64,000 nt of DNA from Deltaproteobacteria bacterium (GTDB lineage Bacteria > Myxococcota > Kuafuiibacteriia > Kuafuiibacteriales > Kuafuiibacteriaceae). Below the pieces are notes generated by a model. The model had not been told where the DNA came from and searched no databases. It saw only the letters and a list, made by a program, of their open reading frames with translations. The translations under genes were made by a program, and so were the position numbers. Every line of letters begins with the position of its first letter. Position 1 is the first letter of the stretch. Shown piece by piece: positions 7,696 to 15,138 of the stretch. The DNA is taken from assembly GCA_016703535.1 (NCBI GenBank), contig JADJBV010000001.1, positions 620,001 to 684,000 on the forward strand, in the 5' to 3' direction.

Positions 7696-9034
7696 CGTCG
7701 ATCCGATCCCAGACCTCTTTTTTGATCGAGTTCCGGGTGACGTTGCGGCTCTGACTCAACGACCGAGTGGCGTCGATGCCCAACTTGGCCACCTTGCCGT
7801 CGGGGGAGGGGCACGAAGGATCCAGCGGGGTGCCCTGCATGTTGGGCCGAATGAAGACCTGGCGATCGGCCTGGACGTGGAGCGCCATCGCCTGCAGCAC
7901 CTGGCGGAAGTCTTTGGGATCGACCTCGGCGTCCACCACGATCACCTGTTTGGTGTAGATGTCGCCTTCGAGGAGGTGCCGGATGATCTCGGCCGGCTCT
8001 TCGTCTCGGGTCTTCTTCAAGGCCACGATCACCGACAGGGGTGCGCCCAAGGCCACCTGGGTGACGTTGGGGGAGGCCTCCTTGGCCTCCTTGAAGGCCC
8101 GGTACTCCAAGGCCAACATCGGCAACACCAAGTGCTCCATGTGGCCGCTGACCACGTCCTGGAAGACCGGATCTGCGCGGTGGGTGAGGGCGGTGACCGT
8201 AAAAACCGGGGTGGTGGTGGCGCCGGTGCCGTAGCCGGTGAACTCGCCGAAGGGGCCCTCGGGGATGCGCGATCCAGGAGCCACGAAGCCCTCGAGCACG
8301 ACCTCGGCCTGGGCGGGCACCACCAACGACGGCTGGCTCACGCACGGCACCACCGACAACGGCGCCCTCAGCAAGCCGCCGATCACGTCGTATTCTTCGA
8401 CGTCGGCCGAACCCGAATACAAGGTGCCGAGGGACCACGCCGGGTGGTGACCGAGGAACACCGCGATCGGCATGGCCTGGCCCTGGGCCTCGTAGGCGGC
8501 CCGGATCCGATCCAAGTGTTTGCCGGGTTCGATGCAGATGCCGGTGGTGTTGGGGCTGGCGATCATCAGCCGGTGGTAGCTGAGGTTGATCTTGCCGGTG
8601 TTCGGGTCCCGGGCCGCGACCACTCCTCCGGTCACGTAAGGCTGAGCCGTGTCGTGTTCGTGATAAACCAACGCTGGCAAGATCCCCAGATCGACCGCCG
8701 CACCCTGGTGCACCACCTCGTGGACCGGCGCCTCGGTGACGAGCACCGGCGGGATCGGCTTGTCGCAGGCCTCGGCCCAGCGCGAAGAGAGATCTTTGAG
8801 CCCACACCCCAAGGCCAAGGCCAGGCGCCCCGTGGAGCCGCAGACGTTGGAGACCACCGGCCAGGCCGAACCCTTGACCTTCTTGAACACCACCACCGGG
8901 GTCCGATGGTGGGCCTCGAGTTTGGCCACGATCGCCGCGGTTTCGTAGCGCGGATCCACCTCGTGTTCGATCTCCAGGAGATCCGACGGGCGGCTCTTCT
9001 TCAGCTCGGCCAAGAAGGTTCTAAGGTCACTCAT
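7670..9034 (-). CDS. UbiD-family prenyl-FMN-dependent decarboxylase
   Basis: At 454 residues the length fits UbiD-like (de)carboxylases. Visible family motifs are 'TGGVVAARDPNTGKINLSYH' (residues 135-154), 'PIAVFLGHHPAW', the Glu-bearing 'AEVVLEGFVAPGSRIPEG' (243-260) and the near-invariant 'GPFGEFTGY'. These enzymes reversibly decarboxylate aromatic or alpha,beta-unsaturated acids using prenyl-FMN, presumably supplied by the nearby UbiX. The start ATG overlaps the stop of the upstream AMP-ligase gene by four bases. In this operon the substrate could be an acid made or activated on the acyl carrier protein. A role in ubiquinone or menaquinone synthesis is possible but the rest of those pathways is absent. 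Confidence 0.92.
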   Translation of the reverse strand: MSDLRTFLAELKKSRPSDLLEIEHEVDPRYETAAIVAKLEAHHRTPVVVFKKVKGSAWPVVSNVCGSTGRLALALGCGLKDLSSRWAEACDKPIPPVLVTEAPVHEVVHQGAAVDLGILPALVYHEHDTAQPYVTGGVVAARDPNTGKINLSYHRLMIASPNTTGICIEPGKHLDRIRAAYEAQGQAMPIAVFLGHHPAWSLGTLYSGSADVEEYDVIGGLLRAPLSVVPCVSQPSLVVPAQAEVVLEGFVAPGSRIPEGPFGEFTGYGTGATTTPVFTVTALTHRADPVFQDVVSGHMEHLVLPMLALEYRAFKEAKEASPNVTQVALGAPLSVIVALKKTRDEEPAEIIRHLLEGDIYTKQVIVVDAEVDPKDFRQVLQAMALHVQADRQVFIRPNMQGTPLDPSCPSPDGKVAKLGIDATRSLSQSRNVTRNSIKKEVWDRIDVNALLRRP

Positions 9035-10560
9035 GACTTGGGCTGAAGCAGAGCCTTCAGTTCGCTGCGGTTGATCTTGCCCGAGCCGGTCTTGGGCAAG
9101 GCCGGCACCAAGTGCAGCTCCCGAGGCGTGCGCACGAAGGACATGTGCTTTAAGCAGTGGGTCCGCAGCTCGGCCAGATCAAGGCTCTGGCCCGGGTGCA
9201 CCACCACAAAGGCGTGGAGCTTTTCGCCCATCCGATCGTCCGGCACCGCAAACACCGCCGACTCGGTCACCGCCGGGTGCAGGTTGATCACGTCCTCGAT
9301 CTCTTTGGGGAAGACCCGTTCGCCGGCCAACTTCATCATGTCCGACTTGCGGCCCACCAAATACAGGTATTCGCCGCGGAACTCGCCCAGATCTCCGGTC
9401 CGCAACCTACCTTGCGAATCGATCCGGCCGGTCTCCACGTGATCTCCCGACACGTAGCCCTTCATGATCCCCGGCCCCCGCACCGCCACCTCACCCGGTT
9501 GGCCCGGCGGCACCAGGTTGCCCTCGTCGTCGACGAGATCGATGGTCACGCCCGGCAAGGGCCGGCCCGAAGAACCCCGCTCCACGAACATCTCCTTGGG
9601 GCCCAAGTAGGTGATGCGGGGTGAAGCTTCGGTCTGGCCGTAGGCGTTGTGCAGGCCGATGCCCGGCAAGGCGTCTTGCAAGGTCTCTTGTTCGGCCACC
9701 GACAAGGCGCCGCCGGTGACCAACACGTAGCGCAACTTCTCAAACTTGGTGGCCTTGAAGGTCTTGAGCAGGGTCTTCATGTGGTACGGGACGCCCGAAA
9801 ATCCCGTGACCCCTGATTCGACGATCTCTTGGACCACCTGCTTCGGGAAGTGGAAGCCCGCCGAAAAGACCAAGGTCCCGCCGATCATCGCGTGGGTCAG
9901 GATCTGCATCCGCCCGTGGATGAAGTAGGTCGGTACCACCACCAAGATGCTGTCTTCGTGGGTCAGGCCGACCCACTGATTGGCGGCGCTGATGTTGGAG
10001 ATCAGGTTGTCGTGGCTGAGCATCACGCCCTTGGGCCGACCGGTGGTGCCCGAGGTGTAGACGATCAAGCTCGGATCGTGCCGGTCCACCGTGAGCGGGG
10101 GCCGGTCCTTCGGTTCACTCCCAAAAATCTGCTCGAAGCGCTCCACCTGATGCCCCGGCAGCTCCGGGAAGTTGCCTTCGCTCAGCAAGATCTTGGGCAG
10201 GCCCGCCGGGATCCCGTCGACGCCCAACTTTTCGTAGAGCTTGGGATCGATGGCCAAGGCCTTGGGCTTCGACTCCTCCAGGATCCCCTCGAGGGTCGCC
10301 TTGCCCGCGAGCCCAGGCATGTCGACGTTTTGGGCCCCGGCCTTGAGGGTGCCCCAAAAGGCGATGAAGCCGGTGAGGGCGTTGTCCCAGAGCAGCGCCA
10401 CCCGATCGTTCGGCTGCACGCCCAACTTGCGGAGCCGCTGGGCGACCTGGTTGCTCTTTTCGTCGAGCTCCCGAAAGCTGATCCGGCCCTCGGGGAAGAT
10501 CGCGGCCGGCTTGTCGGGGAAGCGGGCGGCGGCCTGGTGGAGCAGCTCCGGGATCAACAC
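9031..10560 (-). CDS. AMP-forming acyl/aryl-acid ligase (ANL superfamily)
   Basis: The 509-residue protein has all core ANL motifs: the P-loop 'YTSGTTGRPKG' (168-178), 'AYGQTEASPRIT', 'RTGDLGEF', 'GRKSDMMKLAGERVFPKEIE', and the C-terminal 'TGSGKIN' whose Lys completes adenylation. It activates a carboxylic acid as the acyl-adenylate and transfers it to CoA or a carrier-protein thiol. The acyl carrier protein gene lies just three bases upstream, which points to loading of that carrier. The 3' end overlaps the UbiD gene by four bases. The binding pocket cannot be interpreted by eye, so aryl versus alkyl substrate is open. Confidence 0.93.
   Translation of the reverse strand: MLIPELLHQAAARFPDKPAAIFPEGRISFRELDEKSNQVAQRLRKLGVQPNDRVALLWDNALTGFIAFWGTLKAGAQNVDMPGLAGKATLEGILEESKPKALAIDPKLYEKLGVDGIPAGLPKILLSEGNFPELPGHQVERFEQIFGSEPKDRPPLTVDRHDPSLIVYTSGTTGRPKGVMLSHDNLISNISAANQWVGLTHEDSILVVVPTYFIHGRMQILTHAMIGGTLVFSAGFHFPKQVVQEIVESGVTGFSGVPYHMKTLLKTFKATKFEKLRYVLVTGGALSVAEQETLQDALPGIGLHNAYGQTEASPRITYLGPKEMFVERGSSGRPLPGVTIDLVDDEGNLVPPGQPGEVAVRGPGIMKGYVSGDHVETGRIDSQGRLRTGDLGEFRGEYLYLVGRKSDMMKLAGERVFPKEIEDVINLHPAVTESAVFAVPDDRMGEKLHAFVVVHPGQSLDLAELRTHCLKHMSFVRTPRELHLVPALPKTGSGKINRSELKALLQPKS
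9666..9679. repeat. Dispersed palindrome, centre GCGT
   Basis: GCAAGGCGTCTTGC inside the ligase gene. A one-mismatch copy (9678-9691) overlaps it in tandem and another (GCAAC arm) lies at 9402-9415. Confidence 0.8.
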
Positions 10561-10563
10561 GGC

Positions 10564-10803
10564 TCAGCCCTTCTTCTTCCGGGGCTCGATGTACGCGGCC
10601 AACTTGGCGACCGAACCGAAGTGGGAGGGTTCGATGTCGTCGAGCTCGACCGCGAAGCCGAACTTGTCCTCGATCCACACCACCAGCTCCATCACCGCGG
10701 TCGAGTCGATGACGTCGGTGAGGCTGGTGTCGGCCCCGATCTGGGCCTTGCCCGCCGCGAGTTGGTTCTGGATGTAGTTGATCAGCTCAGCCTGGATGTT
10801 CAC
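10564..10803 (-). CDS. Stand-alone acyl carrier protein
   Basis: This 79-residue acidic, helical protein has the carrier-protein pattern 'VIDSTAVMELVVWIEDKFG', in which Ser34 of the DS(T/L) motif would take the phosphopantetheine arm. The usual Leu after that Ser is Thr here, a tolerated variant of discrete carriers in specialised metabolism. The gene overlaps the enolase gene's 5' neighbour relation by an ATGA at 10800-10803 and lies three bases upstream of the ligase, so the three are probably translated together. It should hold an acyl or aryl intermediate as a thioester. No phosphopantetheinyl transferase is in the window. Confidence 0.9.
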   Translation of the reverse strand: MNIQAELINYIQNQLAAGKAQIGADTSLTDVIDSTAVMELVVWIEDKFGFAVELDDIEPSHFGSVAKLAAYIEPRKKKG

Positions 10804-11897
10804 GAATGACCTCTTGGTGGGGCGCCGTAGCGCCAGGAGCCCACCCCATACTGAAGGACCAGGCTTTTCTCAACGGACAGGCCCAGGCCCGTGGAATCCT
10901 GAGCCGGGACCACTGGATCCACCTCCAGGAGGTGCCGGTTTTGGCCCTTGCCATCCAGGCACGGAAACCCCGGGACCCGCCGGCCGAAGATCTCGGTGGC
11001 GGCCGAAAGGACCCCGGTCTCCCCGACCATGGTGCCCAGCAGACAGCCCACCCCGGCCGCCTGGGCCGCTTGCACCAGGGCCTGGGCGCCGAGCAGCCCG
11101 CCGACCTTTCCCAGCCGGATGTACAGGTAGTCCACGGCGCCGGCCTGGATCAGGGCCTGGGCGTCGGCCAAGGTCACCACCGACTCGTCGGCCATCACCT
11201 TGAGGCCCGACTCTCGCCGCACCCGGGCCATCCCGGCGAGATCACCCGCGGCCACCGGCTGTTCTACTGAATGGATCGGCAGCCCCGCCAGCCCTCCCAA
11301 CACCACCAGCGCTTCATCGGCGGTCCATTCGCCGTTGGCGTCGAGGCGCAGGGGCAGGCCACCCAAACTTTGGCTGATCAGCTCGAGCCGGGCCCGATCT
11401 TCCGGGTGCCCGACCTTCACCTTCACGTGGTGGTGTCGGCCCTTGAAGCGCAAGAGGGTGCAGTGTTTTTTGAGGTCGGCGGTGGTCACCTCGAACCCGA
11501 TCACCACCCCGGCCGGAAGTTCTGGCCCAAGGGGCCCGAGGAACTCGCCCAGCGGCACACCTTGGGCCTGGGCCTCGAGGTCAAGGAGCGAAAGCTCCAG
11601 CCCCGACATGCAAGCCAACTTGCGATCGGCTTGGGCTCGGGTGTGGTGCAGATCGCCGTGGTCCAGCGCCCGACCCAGGAGTGGGCTGGCCAAGGCGCCG
11701 AAGAGCTCCGGCACCTGCTCCGGATCTTCGCCGGTCACGTAGGTCCGGGCCTGGATCTCCCCCAACCCCACTCGGCCGGCCCCGTCGTGGGCCAACACCA
11801 AATAGCCGTCGCTGAACTCCCGGGTATGGGCGGCGTGGCCGAAGGCCGTCTTGAGGGGGATCCGAAGGCGGAGGAGCTCGAAGGCCTCAGCCCGCAT
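10800..11897 (-). CDS. Enolase-superfamily enzyme, muconate-lactonizing/OSB synthase/dipeptide epimerase subgroup
   Basis: The protein (365 residues) has an N-terminal capping domain and a barrel with the catalytic set of the MLE subgroup: K-x-K at 159-161 ('HVKVKVG'), metal ligands Asp186 ('RLDANGEW'), Glu212 ('SVEQP') and Asp237 ('MADES'), and Lys264 ('RLGKVGG'). Such enzymes abstract a proton next to a carboxylate with Mg2+ and catalyse cycloisomerisation, o-succinylbenzoate synthesis or epimerisation of dipeptides. The GH3 gene just upstream overlaps it by 11 bp, so an epimerase acting on an amide product, or a MenC-like dehydration, are the two main options. Specificity cannot be told by eye. 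Confidence 0.9.
   Translation of the reverse strand: MRAEAFELLRLRIPLKTAFGHAAHTREFSDGYLVLAHDGAGRVGLGEIQARTYVTGEDPEQVPELFGALASPLLGRALDHGDLHHTRAQADRKLACMSGLELSLLDLEAQAQGVPLGEFLGPLGPELPAGVVIGFEVTTADLKKHCTLLRFKGRHHHVKVKVGHPEDRARLELISQSLGGLPLRLDANGEWTADEALVVLGGLAGLPIHSVEQPVAAGDLAGMARVRRESGLKVMADESVVTLADAQALIQAGAVDYLYIRLGKVGGLLGAQALVQAAQAAGVGCLLGTMVGETGVLSAATEIFGRRVPGFPCLDGKGQNRHLLEVDPVVPAQDSTGLGLSVEKSLVLQYGVGSWRYGAPPRGHS
11610..11623. repeat. Dispersed palindrome, centre CCAA
   Basis: GCAAGCCAACTTGC inside the enolase-superfamily gene. Confidence 0.85.
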
Positions 11898-13530
11898 CGA
11901 AGGTCTCCACGATGGTGAGTTCGCCGGCGATCTTGGCGTCCCTCGACAGGTGAACAGGCTTCACCTGAAGTTCGGCAGCCCCTTCGGCCACCCGCTTCGC
12001 CTTTCGGGCCGCGTAGCTGCCGGGCGCGACCTTGGCCACCCGTGGGGGCCCCAGCCGATGGGAGCTGCGTTTGCTGGGATATTCGCTGTTCTCCGCGGCC
12101 AAGGCCCCGTCGAGGCCGGCCTGGAGCTGACGCCAGACCCACTCGGGGGCGGAGGCGCGGGCCTCGGCCAGCAACAGGTAGTGGGGCAGGCCGGCGCCCA
12201 ACTCGGGGACCAAGGTGAAGGACTCGAGCTCCAGGCCCAACTTCTGGGCCAACTTGCTGACCGCGGCCGTGACCTGGGCTTCGGTCAACTTCTCTCCGGT
12301 CAAGGACGAGGTGTTGCCGGCCCGGTGCAGGAACTCGATCTTGGGCGTGGGGCCCACGAAGCCGGTGACCCGCACCACGTCGCCGATGTCGTAGCGATAC
12401 AGGCCGGTGGTGTTGGAGAGGACCACCACGTACTCCTGACCCAACTCGGCCTGGTGCGGCAGGATCGTCGCCGGATTGGGCTGGCCGTATTCCGCGTGGG
12501 GGATCAACTCGTAGAAGTGGATGCCCACGCCGATGGCTCCGCCACTTTCACCGTCCTTGATCGGCACCGCCATCACGCCTTCCGAGGCCATCAGCAGGTA
12601 GTCCCGGGCGCCGATGTCGCCCAGGTGACCCGAAAGCAGCTGCAGGTACGGCGACAACATCGGGCTGCGCCAAGAGACCGCCAGCTCCAGCCCCGGGAAA
12701 ATTCGAGAAGCGACGAAGGCCCGTTCTTTGGCGGCGACCTCGAGCACCTCGGCCCGGTCCGGGTTGCCGCGGTAGCGATCGGCGATCAGCGACCGGACCT
12801 CGTCTCCGATCGGCAACTCCCCCGAGATGCCGCCCTGACGGACGTCGGCGAGCAACCGCTCTTGTTCGTTCTGGAGGGTCTCGAAGAGCACCAACAAGGT
12901 GCTGGGGTTGAGGGCCATGATCGCCGCGAAGGGCTCCTCGAGGAGGATCCGGGCGATGGCGTAGTAGCGGGCCCGGTGATCCTTGATCCGAGCCACCACC
13001 TTGGGGATCAGCGGCTCTTTGCGTTGGGTGGCGGCGGTGACGCTGGCCCAATAGGCGCTCTCCGAGCTGATCGGCAGGCCACTTTGATCGGCGGGCTTGG
13101 CCTCGCCGGCGTCGGAGAAGTTGGTGACCATCCGGCCGTTTTTTACGCCCGGGTGATCGGCGAAGACCAAACTCCAGTAGATGCCGAAGGCTCGGGACTT
13201 CTCCCGCACGAAGTTGTTGGTCACCGGGATCAACTTGGGCTTGTTGCTGGAGCCGCTGGTCATGAAGAAACGCTTCACGGGCTCGGCGGTGAGCACGTTG
13301 GCGTCGCCGGCGACGATCCGCTCACAGTCCTCCCGAAAGCCCTCGTAGTTGCGGATGGGCACCGCCGCTCGGTAGTCCTCGTAGGAGCGAAGTTGGGCGA
13401 AGTTGTGGCGACGGCCAAAGTTTGTCTCGGCGTTGGGCTGGATGACCCGCTCCAAGAGGTAAACGAGCCCAACCTCGGCGGGGCGCTCCAGGTCCTTGAG
13501 GAAGATCTCGGCTTCGCGACTTGCGTACAT
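11887..13530 (-). CDS. Bacterial GH3-family acyl-acid amido-synthetase
   Basis: The 547-residue protein matches the GH3 fold, known mainly from plant jasmonate/auxin-amino acid conjugating enzymes. It has an ATP loop 'FMTSGSSNKPKLIPVT' near residues 89-104 and the diagnostic block 'SNTTGLYRYDIGDVVRVTGF' followed by 'PKIEFLHRAGNTSSLTGEKL'. GH3 enzymes adenylate a carboxylic acid and couple it to an amine, usually of an amino acid. Here the gene sits between an alpha/beta hydrolase and an enolase-superfamily gene in an operon with a carrier protein and ligase, so formation of an amide in a small molecule is the likely role. Bacterial GH3 functions are largely undescribed. Acid and amine partners are unknown. 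Confidence 0.9.
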   Translation of the reverse strand: MYASREAEIFLKDLERPAEVGLVYLLERVIQPNAETNFGRRHNFAQLRSYEDYRAAVPIRNYEGFREDCERIVAGDANVLTAEPVKRFFMTSGSSNKPKLIPVTNNFVREKSRAFGIYWSLVFADHPGVKNGRMVTNFSDAGEAKPADQSGLPISSESAYWASVTAATQRKEPLIPKVVARIKDHRARYYAIARILLEEPFAAIMALNPSTLLVLFETLQNEQERLLADVRQGGISGELPIGDEVRSLIADRYRGNPDRAEVLEVAAKERAFVASRIFPGLELAVSWRSPMLSPYLQLLSGHLGDIGARDYLLMASEGVMAVPIKDGESGGAIGVGIHFYELIPHAEYGQPNPATILPHQAELGQEYVVVLSNTTGLYRYDIGDVVRVTGFVGPTPKIEFLHRAGNTSSLTGEKLTEAQVTAAVSKLAQKLGLELESFTLVPELGAGLPHYLLLAEARASAPEWVWRQLQAGLDGALAAENSEYPSKRSSHRLGPPRVAKVAPGSYAARKAKRVAEGAAELQVKPVHLSRDAKIAGELTIVETFDAG

Positions 13531-13541
13531 TGAGTAGATTC

Positions 13542-14360
13542 CTAGGCGGGCCCCAGCTGGGCCTCACAAAACTGGATCATCCGGGCCGCCAAGGCCTCGG
13601 GCGCGTCGAACTGGAGGCCGTGGGCCCCCGGGAGTTGGGCCAACTTCAGCGACGCCACCCGCGCGAAGGCCTGTTGGGTGGCGGCGTTGTCGGTCACCTG
13701 ATCCTCCTCCGCCAACACCAAGAGGGTCGGGACGGCGAGGCGGGAGAGCCTGGCCCCAGCGCTGAAGCCCAACTTCTGCATCGCGGCCCGAAACCGGGGA
13801 GAATAGGCGCGCAACGCCAGCGGGTCCGCGGCGATGAAGTCTCGGCCGGGTCCCACGGTGAAGAGCTCGTCGGTGATCGGGCTCTTCATCAGCGGCGCGT
13901 CCTCGGGCGTGGTGGGTGCGTCGGCCTCCAAGGCCCGGGCCCGCTCTTTGATCAAGGAGGTGGGGAAGAGGCCGGGGGCCAAGAGGATCAGGCCGGCCAC
14001 CTCCCCGAGCTGGGGCAAGGCCGCGAGGCTCAACACTGCCCCCCAACACCACCCGGCCACGAAGAGGGGCGGCCCGGCGTAATGGCTCCGGACCAGGGCT
14101 AGGTCATCGACCAAGGTCTGAGCGCTGGGCACATCCCCCCGACCGACCGGGTTGAGGCCGCTGCCGCGACGATCGGCCCCCACCACTGTCAACCCCGCTT
14201 GCATCAGCCGGGGCGCGATCGGGGCCCACCAACCGGCGTGGCTCATCACCCCGGTCGACAACAAGAGGGTCCCCCGGGGCGCCGCCGGGCGCCAAAGCCG
14301 ATGGGCCAAGGCGTAGCCGTCGGGGGTGGTCAAGGTGACGACCTGCTCCTCGCCCGCCAT
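13542..14360 (-). CDS. Alpha/beta hydrolase with Cys nucleophile
   Basis: The 272-residue protein has the alpha/beta-hydrolase layout, with the 'ADRRGSGLN' turn and nucleophile elbow 'GWCWGA' at residues 103-108, so Cys105 replaces the usual Ser. An Asp ('LAEEDQVTD') and His ('PGAHGLQFD') complete a Cys-Asp-His triad, as in dienelactone hydrolases. It could cleave a thioester or lactone, or act like MenH in an elimination. It is the first gene of the operon that continues through GH3, enolase, carrier protein, ligase and UbiD (11-bp gap to GH3), so it may release or edit the carrier-bound intermediate. The assignment to the pathway rests on that linkage. Confidence 0.88.
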   Translation of the reverse strand: MAGEEQVVTLTTPDGYALAHRLWRPAAPRGTLLLSTGVMSHAGWWAPIAPRLMQAGLTVVGADRRGSGLNPVGRGDVPSAQTLVDDLALVRSHYAGPPLFVAGWCWGAVLSLAALPQLGEVAGLILLAPGLFPTSLIKERARALEADAPTTPEDAPLMKSPITDELFTVGPGRDFIAADPLALRAYSPRFRAAMQKLGFSAGARLSRLAVPTLLVLAEEDQVTDNAATQQAFARVASLKLAQLPGAHGLQFDAPEALAARMIQFCEAQLGPA

Positions 14361-14429
14361 CCCCTGCTTCTAGCGGAAGTGGCGGCCTCGGGACAGGGAG
14401 CGCGCCAGGTCTCCGGAAACGGGATCCGC

Positions 14430-15035
14430 TCAGCGGCGGGTCGGGGCGCCCTCGAAGCGCCGGGCGGCGAAGAGGGTGGCCACCTCTCGGTTCCGCACCC
14501 AAGGGGCCTCACCCTTGTTGAGCTCGACGGTTTCGGTCAGCTGACCGGCCTCGTAGTCGTAGCGCTGCCGAATCCGATAACGATCGAAGGGCGCCATACT
14601 GCTGACGCCTTCGGCCAGGAACTCGAGCTCCGCCTCACGGAACTCAGGGTCGGTCACCCCTTGGCCTTGCCCCAAGCTGGAGCGGAGTTGGGTCTGGACC
14701 TTGCCGTCGGCCCCGACCGGCCCGATCGCCAGCTCGAAGAAGTAGGTCTGGGCCCGTTCTCCGGCCTCTCCGTCGTAGGTCGGGTGCCGGCGGCGCATCG
14801 ACTTCACCGACGACCACCGGTCCCCGTGGCGCCGCTGCTCGACGCTGAAGTCGTAGTCCAGCTCCGGGACCCGCACCCAGGCCCCACCCTCCAGCCGTTC
14901 ACACTCTCCGCGACCCACCCAAACCAGGGTCAACTCCGGCGGGGGATCCGGCTGGGGCGTCAGCGGCACCCAGGGGGTGCTCCCGGCGCAGCCGGCGGCG
15001 CCGATGGTCAACAGTAGGGTCACGATAGGCTTCAT
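14430..15035 (-). CDS. Lipoprotein of unknown function
   Basis: The start is set at ATG 15035 because an AAGGAG lies seven bases upstream and the product then opens with a lipoprotein signal (MKPIVTLLLTIGAAGCAGST). The mature 180-odd residues are rich in Arg/Glu and strands ('ELDYDFSVEQRRHGDRWSSV', 'QTYFFELAIGP'), with no recognised domain. The gene ends 69 bp before the start of the alpha/beta hydrolase gene on the same strand, so it lies upstream of that operon; whether it is cotranscribed is unclear. Function unknown. Confidence 0.7.
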   Translation of the reverse strand: MKPIVTLLLTIGAAGCAGSTPWVPLTPQPDPPPELTLVWVGRGECERLEGGAWVRVPELDYDFSVEQRRHGDRWSSVKSMRRRHPTYDGEAGERAQTYFFELAIGPVGADGKVQTQLRSSLGQGQGVTDPEFREAELEFLAEGVSSMAPFDRYRIRQRYDYEAGQLTETVELNKGEAPWVRNREVATLFAARRFEGAPTRR

Positions 15036-15138
15036 GCTCTTGCTCCTTGCCAGCGAGGTGGCGTGGGCCAATCTGAGCCCCAAGGAGCGATATCAACAAT
15101 CGACAGATCTCGGACGCAGTGTTGCTAATGAACAACAA

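Noticed and set aside
7638..8807. Second minus-strand frame over the UbiD gene
   Set aside because: Shadow of UbiD with Arg/Gly/Pro-only composition.
4369..9034. Calling UbiX/UbiD ubiquinone-biosynthesis genes
   Set aside because: No other ubiquinone genes are present, and UbiD-family enzymes act in many pathways; the operon context points elsewhere.
11851..13533. Plus-strand open frame of 560 codons opposite the GH3 gene
   Set aside because: It mirrors the GH3 gene exactly and has no motif; high GC content lengthens antisense frames.
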